In this document: piece by piece, positions 55,106-64,000 of the stretch
Layout: each line of letters opens with the position of its first letter
How positions within the stretch are numbered: the stretch's first letter is position 1
Position numbers and translations under genes: made by a program
NCBI GenBank assembly: GCA_963457665.1
Contig: OY735212.1
Coordinates: 60,943,323-61,007,322, forward strand
DNA: 64,000 bases
Direction of reading: 5' to 3'
Source of the DNA: Thysanoteuthis rhombus
Taxonomy: Eukaryota; Mollusca; Cephalopoda; Oegopsida; Thysanoteuthidae
Notes under the pieces: model-generated
What the model was told of the DNA's origin: nothing
Seen by the model: the letters and a program-made list of their open reading frames with translations, nothing else
The model's database searches: none

Positions 55106-55389
55106 AAATTACAACAGATACTCTTTCACCCACAAAGCCATTGTTCCATAAGACAATCAGGCAGTAAAATTTTGGAACATTAAACCTAATGTCTGTTCTT
55201 ACCTAATCAAAGGTTCTTATCTGACGTTCATATGGCTTGATGACAAGATTATTAGGGCATCACTTGCTGATTTTTTCACTTGTCTTTTTTTTTTCCCAGT
55301 GTTCTTTATTACTTTAACTTCATTCCAGACTAGATTTCATAGTTTCTCCATGTATTATAGATTTTTGATGTTTCTAGTTTTACTATAGA

Positions 55390-56790
55390 AAGGCTACTTT
55401 GTATTCTATACCATGATCCGAGGGAATGGTATATACTCATTCAGTTCTTGGTCATCCTCTCTTCTGATGAAGGCTTAGCTTTGATGAGGTGTCACTTGAA
55501 GTGGAACTGCTTTTGAGTATTGTCCTAATGTTGTATGGACTGCACATCCTCTAAATCATTTCTACCATGCCTCTGATGAAGGGTAGACAGATCAGGACAG
55601 TTTTTTAAAGTATTTTCTTCCAACTATTTACCTCAGCTTCGAAAAGCTAATGTTCTGTAGTTGTTACTCTGAACAATGTTCCTTGCACTGATCATTTCCC
55701 ATGAGTACATGTCTGGCTTGTCATTTATGCGTTTGGCTTGATGTGGGCAATGGACAATCTCTTTCTCCTTGTTGTATATATGGTGGCTATCAAAGTTCAG
55801 GTATTTATAGAGAATATTGGCTCATGGCATATGAATGTCTTTCCATGTGCAAGTCAGTAGTATATACAGAAAGGCCAGTTTATCATGTTTCCTTTCCTTT
55901 TTATGAACAGTATGTTGGATTTAATGGTGGTGTTCTTGAAGCATTCCATTCATATATATTTGCTACTACTGGAGATAATGGTGATCCCATAGCCATGGTT
56001 TCTTCTTGCTGATATATATCGGCATGATTGGAAGTATACTGTCTGTATGCTGAATGTCGACATTTCCATTAGGTTGTCTGATTGATACTGGTTTCCCAAA
56101 GGAAGGATCAGATTCTAGTGTATCCCAAGCCACTAATTAGTTTTTTTTTGTGGGAACTTCGTTGAACAAATTTACAATGTCTGAATTTGCTATCCAGTTA
56201 GAATGAATGGATGCATCTTTGATTGCTTCAACAAAGTAGGCCAAGATTTTTTTACATGGGACAGACTTATCTGGATTGACTCTATCAGGAATCTGCTCAA
56301 TTGGTCACATGCTGAGCCTTAACAACTGACTAGAGGCCTTAGTTGAATATCATCATTGTAAATTTTAGGGGATAACTCACTTGTGTGGTAGCTTACTTGC
56401 TGTATTGTTGACATATGTCTATGTTCATTCAGTGCTGGTGAAATGATCCCCATTTTTGCTCAGGATCAGTAACAACTTTCTCTTTGTTTTCAGAGTTGGA
56501 TCATTTTATAGTTTCTATTAGCTACAATTCCCAACTATAAATTGGCAACTATACTCACCAATTTTTCAGAATATTCCCATTTGTCCATCACCACTGATGC
56601 ATTGTCTTTGCCTGTTGCCAGTATGATGATGATGCTGGTATTACTTTGCAGGGTTTCCATTGTAATTTTCCCCTTTCTTGTAATGTTTGGTTTACGAGGT
56701 CGGATATTCAGTGCCTGTCTCAACCTCTATCTTGACTTCTCTACCGGTGCCTCAAGGATTTTCATGGTTACCATCTCAATTGTATGTTGA
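55390..56790 (-). mobile_element. Penelope-like retroelement, decayed ORF
   Basis: Penelope-like (PLE) landmarks follow in order on the minus strand, from upstream to downstream. First RPRKPNITRKGKITMETLQS and NTSIIIILATGKDNASVVMD with K (56723-56590), matching the RT1 block SNLSxEERxAL-LR-DxxI-ILPADKGxAxVVMD. Then a frame-broken palm region with KYIYMNGML-like residues (about 55930), the equivalent of ANIYME. Then KYLNFDSHHIYNKEKEIVHC (about 55815-55755), matching the conserved YLHFDSHHP-K. Then a linker and VYTIPSDHGIEYKVAF (about 55400-55450), matching the VYxIPC-CG-KYIGET start of the GIY-YIG endonuclease domain. Stops and frameshifts throughout show an inactive copy. The C-terminal rest of GIY-YIG is missing, where the match stops near 55390. 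Confidence 0.85.
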
Positions 56791-56990
56791 ATCCCTGTCT
56801 TTAAACAGAATTCTGTCTTGGACAAATAAAATATGAATTCCTGAGATAGATGCAAGAATGCAATTGAAAATATAGGGAAATGAACATTTTAGCCATTTAT
56901 GGTCGTTTGACCCTTTTCAGCTCTTTTTAGTTGTTAAACTAGTGTAAAAATATTGAGTTTCAGTCTTGGCAATTTTTTATGCTTACGCCC
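56785..56990 (+). repeat. dispersed repeat family D, copy 5
   Basis: ATCCCTGTCTTTAAACAGAA, TTCTGTCTTGGACAAATAAA, TGAACATTTTAGCCATTTAT, TTAAACTAGTGTAAAAATAT and TTTCAGTCTTGGCAATTTTT. It abuts the PLE end at 56790. Confidence 0.7.
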
Positions 56991-58024
56991 ATGCAATTAG
57001 GGCTATTACATTCAAGTATGGAACTTGCTTGATTGCAGTTGAAACCCCAGTTTTGCACTATCTACTCTAAGGTACTTGACTGGAGGTTGATGCTGAAGTG
57101 GTTAATGAGGAAAGATCGAATATTACGTTAAAGGCTCCAGAATTCCACTCATTGATTGTCCTAAGGAACAATGGCTTAGTGCATAGTTTTCAAAATTTGG
57201 GTCTGCAGACCACTGTAGGTCTGAGAATTATGTTCAGGTGTTCGTAGAAGTGCTTCCTCAGAACCTGACATCGTGAATCTTGTGGCAGAGAAACAAAATC
57301 ATCTATTGCACAGCTATCGAAAACATAAGTATTATACCCAGACCTATACCATATATTAGAATTCAAATAAATAAATAATCCATTCAAAATAAATGTGATT
57401 TTTAAAGGTCAAAAATCGCTTTTTATTGTAGTTCGATGTTTAGTCCAAAAATGAAATGCTAAATATAGGGGTCTGCCAGAATATTCCCTTTATAGAAGGG
57501 ATTCTAGACTTTTCCAAGTTTTGGAACAACTAGCTATGTCGATAAAAATGTTTGTGAAGGTGTATCTTGTGTTCAATCTCTGGTTCATTGGAGAAAGTTA
57601 AAAAGATGAGAACATTCTATCCCGAATTTGAATATAGGATTTGGGTTTAGATTCCTCTAATATCACAAAATATGAAGATACCTGAAGAAAGCTGGGAAGT
57701 ACAGGAGCCTTGGGGGTAAATTGTTCTCAAACCGTTGTCCCTCAAACCATTGTCTATGCTGAGGTTGATAGGTGTATCAGTTATTTTTTTCAGAATTAAT
57801 TCATCCTCGCAATGTTGCTTGACTGCCTCTTTCACTTAAACTGGGTATATGATTTTTTGGCACCTGAAGAAGGCTGAAGGGTACAGCAGCTGATATGTTG
57901 TGACTGTAACAACCAAGATGAAGACACTAGTCCAAGTAAATCAGTGGATAATAATGAAACATTTTAAATCATAAGCAAACTGTATGGAAGGTGGAATTGA
58001 AAGAAAACCAAACTAAGAGAAAAG
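56991..58024. other. non-coding DNA
   Basis: Nothing identified. CACCTGAAGAAGGCTGAAGG (57860) resembles ACCTGAAGAAAGCTGGGAAG (57680), a weak local repeat. Confidence 0.4.
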
Positions 58025-58290
58025 AAAAATCACTTGAGATGAAGAGATGTAAAACAGAGCTGAGAAGAAACAGCTTCACAAAGTGCTAGAGCCAATTTAT
58101 AACAGCCTCTGTGAAGATATAGTAACAGCACTAAGCGTGGATGTATTTAAGGAGGGGATGGATGAGCTGGAGAAGAATCGGGCAGTTTAATATAACCATT
58201 AAGTTAAGATTACTGACACCATGAGCAAAAGAATGACCCACCTCAGCAGAAAGGACAAGTCGAAGGAGCTGGAGTTATAATCAAATCTCA
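58025..58290 (+). mobile_element. CR1/L2-type LINE, ORF2 C-terminal fragment
   Basis: The DNA aligns to the element at 10825-11100: ATGAAGAGATGTAAAACAGA, GCTGAGAAGAAACAGCTTCA, CAAAGTGCTAGAGCC, ATATAGTAACAGCACTAAG, GCAGAAAGGACAAGTC. The reading KRCKTELRRNSFTKC is intact before stops and frameshifts. The 3' end has ATCAAATCTCATCTATCTAA, a decayed form of the AATCT-type tail. Confidence 0.8.
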
Positions 58291-58509
58291 TCTATCTAAT
58301 TCAGAATGGAATCTTCTCTTGCATTAAAAGTGAACATTTTTTTTATAAGATTCTTATCAGTATAAATAGATTAGATTGGTATAATCAATTTAGGGGTTTG
58401 GGGGTAAATTGTGGAGGATGTCCTGTTGGAAATTTGACAGAGTTTGATGACTCAGCAATTTGGTCTGTGAAGAGGAAATGGCTGATACGCAGTTTGCAAA
58501 ACGTGATAG

Positions 58510-58558
58510 TAGAGACTAGGTAGTTAGGTAGGTAGTTAGGTAGGTAGTTAGGTAGGTT
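58510..58558 (+). repeat. 12-bp tandem repeat TAGGTAGGTAGT
   Basis: Three to four near-perfect units of TAGTTAGGTAGG between 58516 and 58558. Confidence 0.9.
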
Positions 58559-58605
58559 GTATCAATAGAGTTGAAGGGCTGAAAAATCAAACAATAACTT
58601 ATCAC

Positions 58606-58872
58606 GTCTAGAAAAATGTTATTTTTAGCTTTTTCAAAATAACCCCCTCTCTATAATACCTTTTTTAGAGAGAGGTTCAGTTTGCAATGTAAGCTTATGC
58701 TGTACTGATCCCGCTTGACTTTGAAAATTTAGGTTTTTTTAGTGATCACTGCCTTACAAAAGGCGATAGAACTTATTCATTGATCACCCCTTTCTCCAAT
58801 TTTTTTGAATGATCAGCCCCAACATGGCATGCTGCTAAAAGATGTTGGTTACATGACCAATCAGACTTGTAG
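58606..58872 (+). repeat. dispersed repeat family A, copy 12
   Basis: Lacks the 5' quarter. It runs from TTTTTTAGAGAGAGGTTCAG through GTGATCACTGCCTTACAAAA, ATTCATTGATCACCCC, AACATGGCATGCTGC and GATGTTGGTTACATGACC to AATCAGACTTGTAG. Confidence 0.8.
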
Positions 58873-59019
58873 GTACTTTTTTCATGTAAGCTTGTGAGAG
58901 GAGTGAATTCAGCTTTTTTCCATATACCTTGGGGAGTGAAATGGAGGAAAATGGTAATTCCAAATATGGCTTTTTATTTTTTCATTTTTTTCTCAATATG
59001 GAATAAATGGTATATATAA

Positions 59020-59168
59020 AATCTGCAACATAACAAAGGCCATGGTAAGACCACACCTAGAATATGGCAATGTAACATAGGGTCCTTATATCCCTAGTGG
59101 ATATTAAAAGACCGGAGTCTATTTAGTGGAGAGCAACTCAACTGATTACATCCCTAAAAGACAAATCC
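59020..59168 (+). mobile_element. CR1/L2-type LINE, RT fragment
   Basis: One frame reads ICNITKAMVRPHLEYGNVT, stop, GPLYP, stop, then a frame with RSLFSGEQLN-LHPKKT. This matches the post-palm block LYKALVRPHLEYGNVIWGPY, then ERVQRRATKLIPSLK, that is diagnostic for CR1/L2/Jockey-group RTs. It lies upstream, in protein order, of the C-terminal block at 58025, so the two may be rearranged pieces of one family. Confidence 0.85.
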
Positions 59169-59169
59169 A

Positions 59170-59510
59170 ATCACTGTAATCCCACAAATGTCCTGCCTGA
59201 TCAGCCAGCCAAGTGTGCTACAGATTCTTTCCTCATTGCTCGTCTATGTGTCTGTGTGTGTCTCTGAGTTTTCCTGGTCACATTTTACAGGGTACAACCT
59301 TGAAAATTTGCATTATACCACTAAGCAAAAACTTTTTTTCTTTGTTTTTAAAAAAGGGGCTTTTTTTGGGTCCCAATGGTCGTTTAGGACCAACAATGCC
59401 CTAATTTTGTGCTGGAATCTGTGAAAATAATGTAGATAACAGATCTATTTTTTAGATGATGTTTTATAATCAGTTCTGGTACAAATGTGGGCAACAGTGA
59501 TTCATTCATG
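59170..59510 (+). repeat. dispersed repeat family B, copy 5
   Basis: AATCACTGTAATCCCACAAA, GATCAGCCAGCCAAGTGTGC, GTCTATGTGTCTGTGTGTGT, TTTTCCTGGTCACATTTTAC, GGGTACAACCTTGAAAATTT, GGTCGTTTAGGACCAACAAT, CCTAATTTTGTGC and ATCAGTTCTGGTAC. A nearly full copy. Confidence 0.8.
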
Positions 59511-60775
59511 CAAGGTGCAGATCTTTTTCTTATGATAATATTATTACTTGCTTATCGTTATTTGTTATATTCACTGGCAGTTCAGTTTAATAAACATTAC
59601 TGCAATCAACATCAGGTTATCGTCAACCATATTTTAGATAAGCAAAATAGATAAAATGCTTATATGTGATTATAGCTATCGTCACTTAACCTTATGCATT
59701 TGAATTTTTTCTTTGAAATGTATCCTTGCAATAATTTGTGAAATCTCTATGTATGTGTGTGTGTTCACCAAGATTACTCAACAACTTGTATGAAGTTGAT
59801 ATTTCTTAGATATGTTGGTCAGTGCATTGGACACAGCAGTATCAAGTTTGAAGTCATTTGGATTCACGGTTTTTGATATAAGGGTGTGCTAGATTTACAA
59901 TAAAAATCCATATGGGTAAAGGTTTTTTGCCTGAATACATCACCAGTGTTCACATGCATGTGTTTATAGATACAAAATGTTTGAATATAGAGAGAAGGGA
60001 GTGGGAGAGAGTTTTTTTTTCTGCCAAATTTTTTGGTGGAATAAGATAAAATTAAATTATAGTATAAAAGAGTTTTTTTAAAAATTGTTTCGATCATTGC
60101 TATTAATGACATCATAAACAAATTCTTCTGTTTTTTTTTCTCTATTTTATCAAATGAAATTAGAGGAATTATATTTTTTTTTCTCTTATTCAACTGCTTT
60201 TTTTTCACAATTTGTTTTTTCATCAGAAAAAGAAAGTACAAGAATTTTTTTCATTGATATGGAAGAGTATATTTTTTCATTTTTTATCTATAGATCTAGA
60301 TTTAGTTGTGAATTATTTAAATTGACAATACTGAAGATAATTACTGGAATACTTTGATGCTGTATTTTTGTACAACGAATGTAAAATCATATGACAATTA
60401 TGGTAGGTTGCTCCACACACTATCAAGTCAGGCCCCTTTCCAAACATGCACCTCTGGAATGGCCCTAATTATTGATAATTATGATTTGATGTAAGGAAAT
60501 TAACTAAATGGACTTTGGAAAATCATTGTTTTGGAATTAGTTGCATTTGTGAATTATCAGAATGTAGTAAGGCAAATGACGATCTTATTGGTGACTACTA
60601 ATTTTACTGGTTGTTTGATCAAATATACTGGTATATCTTGATTAGTATGGTTAAATTATTCCAAAACCTTTGGTTTTTTAGCTTATACTTATATGGATCT
60701 GTACAACAATACGTTAACAGCGATACTATATGAAAAGTGCACTATACAAGGTATTGCTGTATTTATACCAAAATG
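59511..60775. other. AT-rich non-coding DNA
   Basis: The 125-codon minus frame at 59864-60241 is a lysine-rich reading of T-rich DNA and is not convincing. No repeat family recognised. Confidence 0.4.
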
Positions 60776-61131
60776 ATTAGTCATTCAATAGAAACCATTA
60801 CATGACCAATGTGGAAACATTAAATGTTAGGGGTGATGTATTAAAAAATTGGAAAAAAGGGGTGATCAATGAATATTTCTCTCTTCTTTTATTGGGCAGT
60901 GATCAATATAAAAGTTTGAATTTTAAAAAATGTGCATGAATCCTGGTGGACACAAACTAAGGGATCAATTTAGCATTACATTACAAATTGAACCTCTTCA
61001 TAAAACCTATTTGGGGTGAGTGGAAATTTCATCCTTCTAGCTCCATTAGTGCAGCCTGTACACATGACATATAGATAGATTGCCAGCCAGCCAAACCCAC
61101 TTGAAAACTTAGGAATCTTATGTTGATGGTT
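60776..61131 (-). repeat. dispersed repeat family A, copy 13
   Basis: Near full-length on the minus strand: GATTAGTCATTCAATAGAAA, GGGGTGATCAATGAATATTT, TATTGGGCAGTGATC, GGTGGACACAAACTAAGGGA, CTTCTAGCTCCATTAGTGCA, GATTGCCAGCCAGCCAAACC and CTTATGTTGATGGTTTTTG. Confidence 0.85.
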
Positions 61132-61184
61132 TTTGATAGCGTAATCAGGAGAGGTCATTTGAAAAAAATTCCACAAAAGAATAA

Positions 61185-61512
61185 ATAGTCAGAAGTAATA
61201 CTATTTATGACATCACTGGCATTTTTTTCACTGGAAAATATCTGAGTTTTAAAAAAACATCTAGAAACCTCTAGATTCTCCAGAATCTAGATATTATTGA
61301 TGAACTTGTCAAAATGAGCTCCCAAAGGGTCGAAAAAGCTTTTTTTCATTGAAAAAAATTGAAAAAAAAAATTTCTTCATGAGGTCTAGTGGAGTACTGA
61401 TGCCAATTTTCAAGCCTATAGCCAAAATGGTATGGCCAGGAGCACTTGAACATCCCGACACAAAAAAAACACAAGAAGGGACAGTACCCTTTGGTGGCTA
61501 TAGTAGTTCAAT
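61185..61512 (-). repeat. dispersed repeat family C, copy 4
   Basis: On the minus strand: ACTACTATAGCCACCAAAGG, AGTGCTCCTGGCCATACCAT, GGCTATAGGCTTGAAAATTG, GCATCAGTACTCCACTAGAC, GATTCTGGAGAATCTAGAGG and AAAAATGCCAGTGATGTCAT. It lies about 50 bp from family A copy 13. Confidence 0.75.
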
Positions 61513-61675
61513 TTTTTTACCTGATTAATCTTGATATCAGATTACAAACATGCAGTTGATCTTCAGAAATAATCCCTATCTTCCCTGAAATTAAAATATC
61601 CACAGTTTTGAGACAAAGGTTGAGGTCATGTCCTGTTAAATCAAATTGGAAGATTTGTGCTCTCTAGTTATCAAA

Positions 61676-61985
61676 TCATTGTAGTTACACAAATTGCCTG
61701 ACTGATCAACCAGCCGAGAGGGCTTGAGATTTGTGTGTGCGTGTCTGGTGCTCCTGGTCACATTTTGGGGGGTACAAACTTGAAATTTGCATGAATACAC
61801 CACTAGACACCCCTTAGAAACGTTTTTTTTGTTTTTTCAAAAAAAGTGCTATTTTGGACCTCTAATGCCCATTTCTTATGCTAGTATTTTTCTCCGGAGA
61901 ATTTTATTTAAAATATATTAAATTTTTAGATGATTTGTTCTGGTACACAGGTTACGTTGATTCATTTATATGAGGTACAGATATA
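61676..61985 (+). repeat. dispersed repeat family B, copy 6
   Basis: ATCATTGTAGTTACACAAAT, GACTGATCAACCAGCCGAGA, TGGTGCTCCTGGTCACATTT, GTACAAACTTGAAATTTGCA, ATGAATACACCACTAGAC and TTGGACCTCTAATGCCC. Confidence 0.8.
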
Positions 61986-62346
61986 TTTACTATATTGGAA
62001 CTTCGATAAGATTGATCACAAGGGAATGAAGGGCTTCTTTGGAGGGAAACTATGGGAAAGAAGCAAAAAATATTTTGGAAGTAACCTACTCTTGGAGATA
62101 GAATTTCATTATGATCAGTTTTCCGCTTGTTTTTTTCCAAAGGGTCATGCAAGAGCAGCGTAACACCTTGTGGTGTCTACATCTGATAGAATCTATGAAT
62201 AAGAAGTCAACCAAAAAGGAACAAGCTTTTTATTTTAGTTGGAATTCAGCTTTGCACAATCATGAGAACCTGTGATAAGTTTTCAATGACTTGACACAGT
62301 GCATAGAATTTTAATCCTCTCAGCCTTGATTGACAAAAGTTAGATA
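61986..62346. other. non-coding DNA
   Basis: Overlapping sense and antisense open frames at 61930-62163 start inside family B copy 6 and lack support. Confidence 0.4.
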
Positions 62347-62347
62347 T

Positions 62348-62401
<54 letters not shown>
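62347..62401. repeat. (CA)n(TA)n microsatellite
   Basis: About 10 CA units followed by about 16 TA units. Confidence 0.95.
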
Positions 62402-62404
<3 letters not shown>

Positions 62405-62467
62405 AACATTTTTTGTTTTACAAGAAAATTCATGGTATTTACTTGATATGTATCTATATAGTAATAC

Positions 62468-62471
<4 letters not shown>

Positions 62472-62513
<42 letters not shown>
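62472..62513. repeat. (TA)n microsatellite
   Basis: About 20 uninterrupted TA units. Confidence 0.95.
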
Positions 62514-62517
<4 letters not shown>

Positions 62518-62666
62518 TCAATAACTGCAATAAAATCTATTTGGGTTAATTTCAAATACTGTGTCCCAATGGAAATTTTTAACGTAATTAGATTAATGCT
62601 AAATATAATCCACCACTCTTGAAAATTGGATCAACCATGAAACGTGTCAGATGTTTTCCCACTCTA

Positions 62667-62693
62667 ATATATATGTATATTTATATATATATA

Positions 62694-62728
<35 letters not shown>

Positions 62729-62741
62729 GTATATGTATATA
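62667..62741. repeat. compound TA/TG microsatellite
   Basis: ATATATATGTATATTTATAT, then (TG)7-8, then (TA)n with TGTA interruptions. Confidence 0.9.
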
Positions 62742-63031
62742 ATTACTTTTCATGTACCTATGAATATAAATATGTGTAATTTGATGATTTGACAGTTTGG
62801 GTAAATGACTAAACTATACATTTTTTATATACTTAATTATACATTTATAAAAGTATATGAAAAATTTATGATTTAGTGGTTTTTCCAAATTGTCAAATCA
62901 TTGAATTACACATTGTCAAAAAAATCTTTCCACTTATAAAGAAATATATATCTATATATTAATACTCATGCTTTTATTTCATATTTGCATATTTAAAAAG
63001 TTTTCTTGTTTCATCTACTTGTTCAAATATA

Positions 63032-63300
63032 CACTGAAGAGCCAAAACATTATGATGGTGACATGTGGTAAGAAATGACAGCTAATGTTTCATAACCACT
63101 GCGCATGGCAAGGTCAGAAATTCATGATTAGGTGAGCCTGCCTTGAGTTCATCACTGATGTGTTGAATGCTGCAGTGATCGGCAAGAAGAAAGATTTTGA
63201 GTGACTATGGTCAAATTGTTATGATGGGAAGATCAAATTAGAAGATTTCTGAAACAATATGGCTTGTCGGTTGCTCCATTGTGATGAGTTATGATCTGCA
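63032..63300 (+). mobile_element. Tc1-like transposon, 5' end fragment
   Basis: The end CACTGAAGAGCCAAAACATT then ATGATGGTGAC, preceded by TA, is the type of terminus found in a widespread Tc1/mariner lineage. From 63184 a broken frame gives KKKDF, then DYGQIVMMGRSN, a stop, KISETIWLVGCSIV. This matches the N-terminal helix-turn-helix of Tc1-like transposases, whose pattern is GK-KDLSDFDRGQIVMARRL, ISKTAxLVGCSRxAV. The catalytic DDE part and right TIR are absent, so this is a truncated, dead copy. Confidence 0.75.
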
Positions 63301-63464
63301 CAAGACGTTTGAGCATTAATAATTTAGCACACATGTACACACACATACATGTATATATACAATAGTAATTAATAATTGTTTCATCCACAGACAGCTGTTT
63401 TGTTGTATTACAACTCTTCAGTGTGGCTATAGACTATTGAAAATCCCTTCCAATACCACGAGGT

Positions 63465-63530
63465 AGGATTGAAATCTTCAGACCCATAGGCAGACATTCT
63501 ACCCCTGCCCTATGCAGAACTGGACGGTCA
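63465..63530 (-). mobile_element. tRNA-Gly-like SINE head
   Basis: On the minus strand GCATAGGGCAGGGGTAGAAT then GTCTGCCTATGGGTC fits an A box in a Gly-type context (CAGTGGTAGAATTCTCGCC in the true tRNA). GAAGATTTCAATCCTACC fits a decayed B box. Any SINE body would lie at about 63350-63465. It is distinct from the SINE at 25.5 and 47.2 kb. Confidence 0.4.
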
Positions 63531-63544
63531 ATTACTATAGTGTT

Positions 63545-63566
63545 TATATATATATATATATATAAA
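63545..63566. repeat. (TA)n microsatellite
   Basis: Ten TA units. Confidence 0.9.
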
Positions 63567-64000
63567 AAGACTTGTATTAATCATATTCGGCAGCTCTGGG
63601 ATGGTGTTATTTTCTTTTTAAGTTGCTATGGAATTTTTTCATTTTGATCAATCATTTTAACTCCATAGTTTGTTTTCAAATGTGTCTTTATGTCTCTACA
63701 AGACACATCGGTTGGTCCCAGTTATGTTGAAAAATAATGAGAGGAAGGAGGGGGGTCGTGTTTTATTTACCAGCTGCTATTATGTCATAAGAAGTGTGAT
63801 GTCATCAATAGTTGATGTATCAAGCTTTTCTTTTTTTTTTTTTTACAACAATGTTGCCAATTTTAGTTATTAATAACCTGGAATATCTGCAAAAATGGCT
63901 AGAATTGGCTAACCTTACCCATTTCCAGCTATATTTATAGCTGAAAATATTATTATATACTCAAAGACCACACCTATTTAAATAATCACCTACTAGGGCT
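63567..64000. other. non-coding DNA; possible family G start at the edge
   Basis: The last bases, AATCACCTACTAGGG, resemble the reverse complement of the family G left end (CCTACTAGTAGGTGATTT), so a minus-strand copy may cross the window edge. AATGGCTAGAATTGGCTAA near 63895 recalls family D motifs. Confidence 0.3.

Noticed and set aside
59864-60241. 125-codon minus frame, lysine-rich
   Set aside because: Low-complexity reading of T-rich DNA; no splice sites or recognisable motifs.
1-64000. A previously undescribed multi-gene biological system
   Set aside because: No clustered intact genes are visible. What is here is transposon-derived DNA plus a few isolated candidate exons.

Overview
This is AT-rich (clearly under 40% GC by eye) metazoan nuclear DNA, almost certainly from an invertebrate. 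The evidence is degraded non-LTR LINEs of RTE and CR1/L2 type, a Penelope-like element, a Tc1-like transposase scrap, tRNA-derived SINEs, many short inverted-repeat elements, long CA/TA microsatellites and no bacterial-style gene packing. I cannot assign a phylum. The window reads as intronic and intergenic DNA with a few candidate exons.

Layout. 0-1.1 kb is the most CpG-rich part: an 18-bp E-box palindrome, a YY1-like site, a possible first exon ending in a perfect GTAAGT donor, and a 46-nt candidate exon (1054-1099). A second promoter-like block facing left lies at 3.9-4.1 kb. 4.6-23 kb is a mosaic of dispersed repeats (families named here A, B, D, F and I), LINE tails, two new-looking inverted-repeat elements (15719-15919 and 21148-21840) and one good candidate exon (18960-19153). 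23.6-24.9 kb is a degenerate tandem array. 25.5-28.5 kb holds a tRNA-derived SINE and the longest open frame in the window (minus strand, 27469-28062), flanked by two copies of one TIR element. 28.6-52 kb is again repeats: RTE tails at 29.6, 31.5, 42.1 and 45.7 kb, family A, B, C and J copies, a hAT-like element at 34.1 kb, a SINE at 47.2 kb and a tandem SINE-like dimer at 50.0-50.6 kb. 53.2-53.7 kb carries the best two-exon coding candidate (plus strand, ending in a stop). 55.4-56.8 kb is a decayed Penelope-like element. 58-62 kb is nested CR1/L2-type fragments and A/B/C repeats. 62.3-64 kb is microsatellites, a Tc1-like 5' end and a tRNA-Gly-like SINE head.

How it fits together. The plus-strand candidate exons (1.05, 6.08, 18.96, 53.33 and 53.60 kb) could belong to one large gene with long repeat-filled introns. 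Only the last two are joined by consistent splice phase, so the single-gene idea is inference. I recognise no protein family in any candidate exon. I found no gene cluster, defence locus, CRISPR array, rRNA or functional tRNA. The most useful new material is the set of repeat families, which can be recovered from several copies within this window. Family letters are labels used here only.
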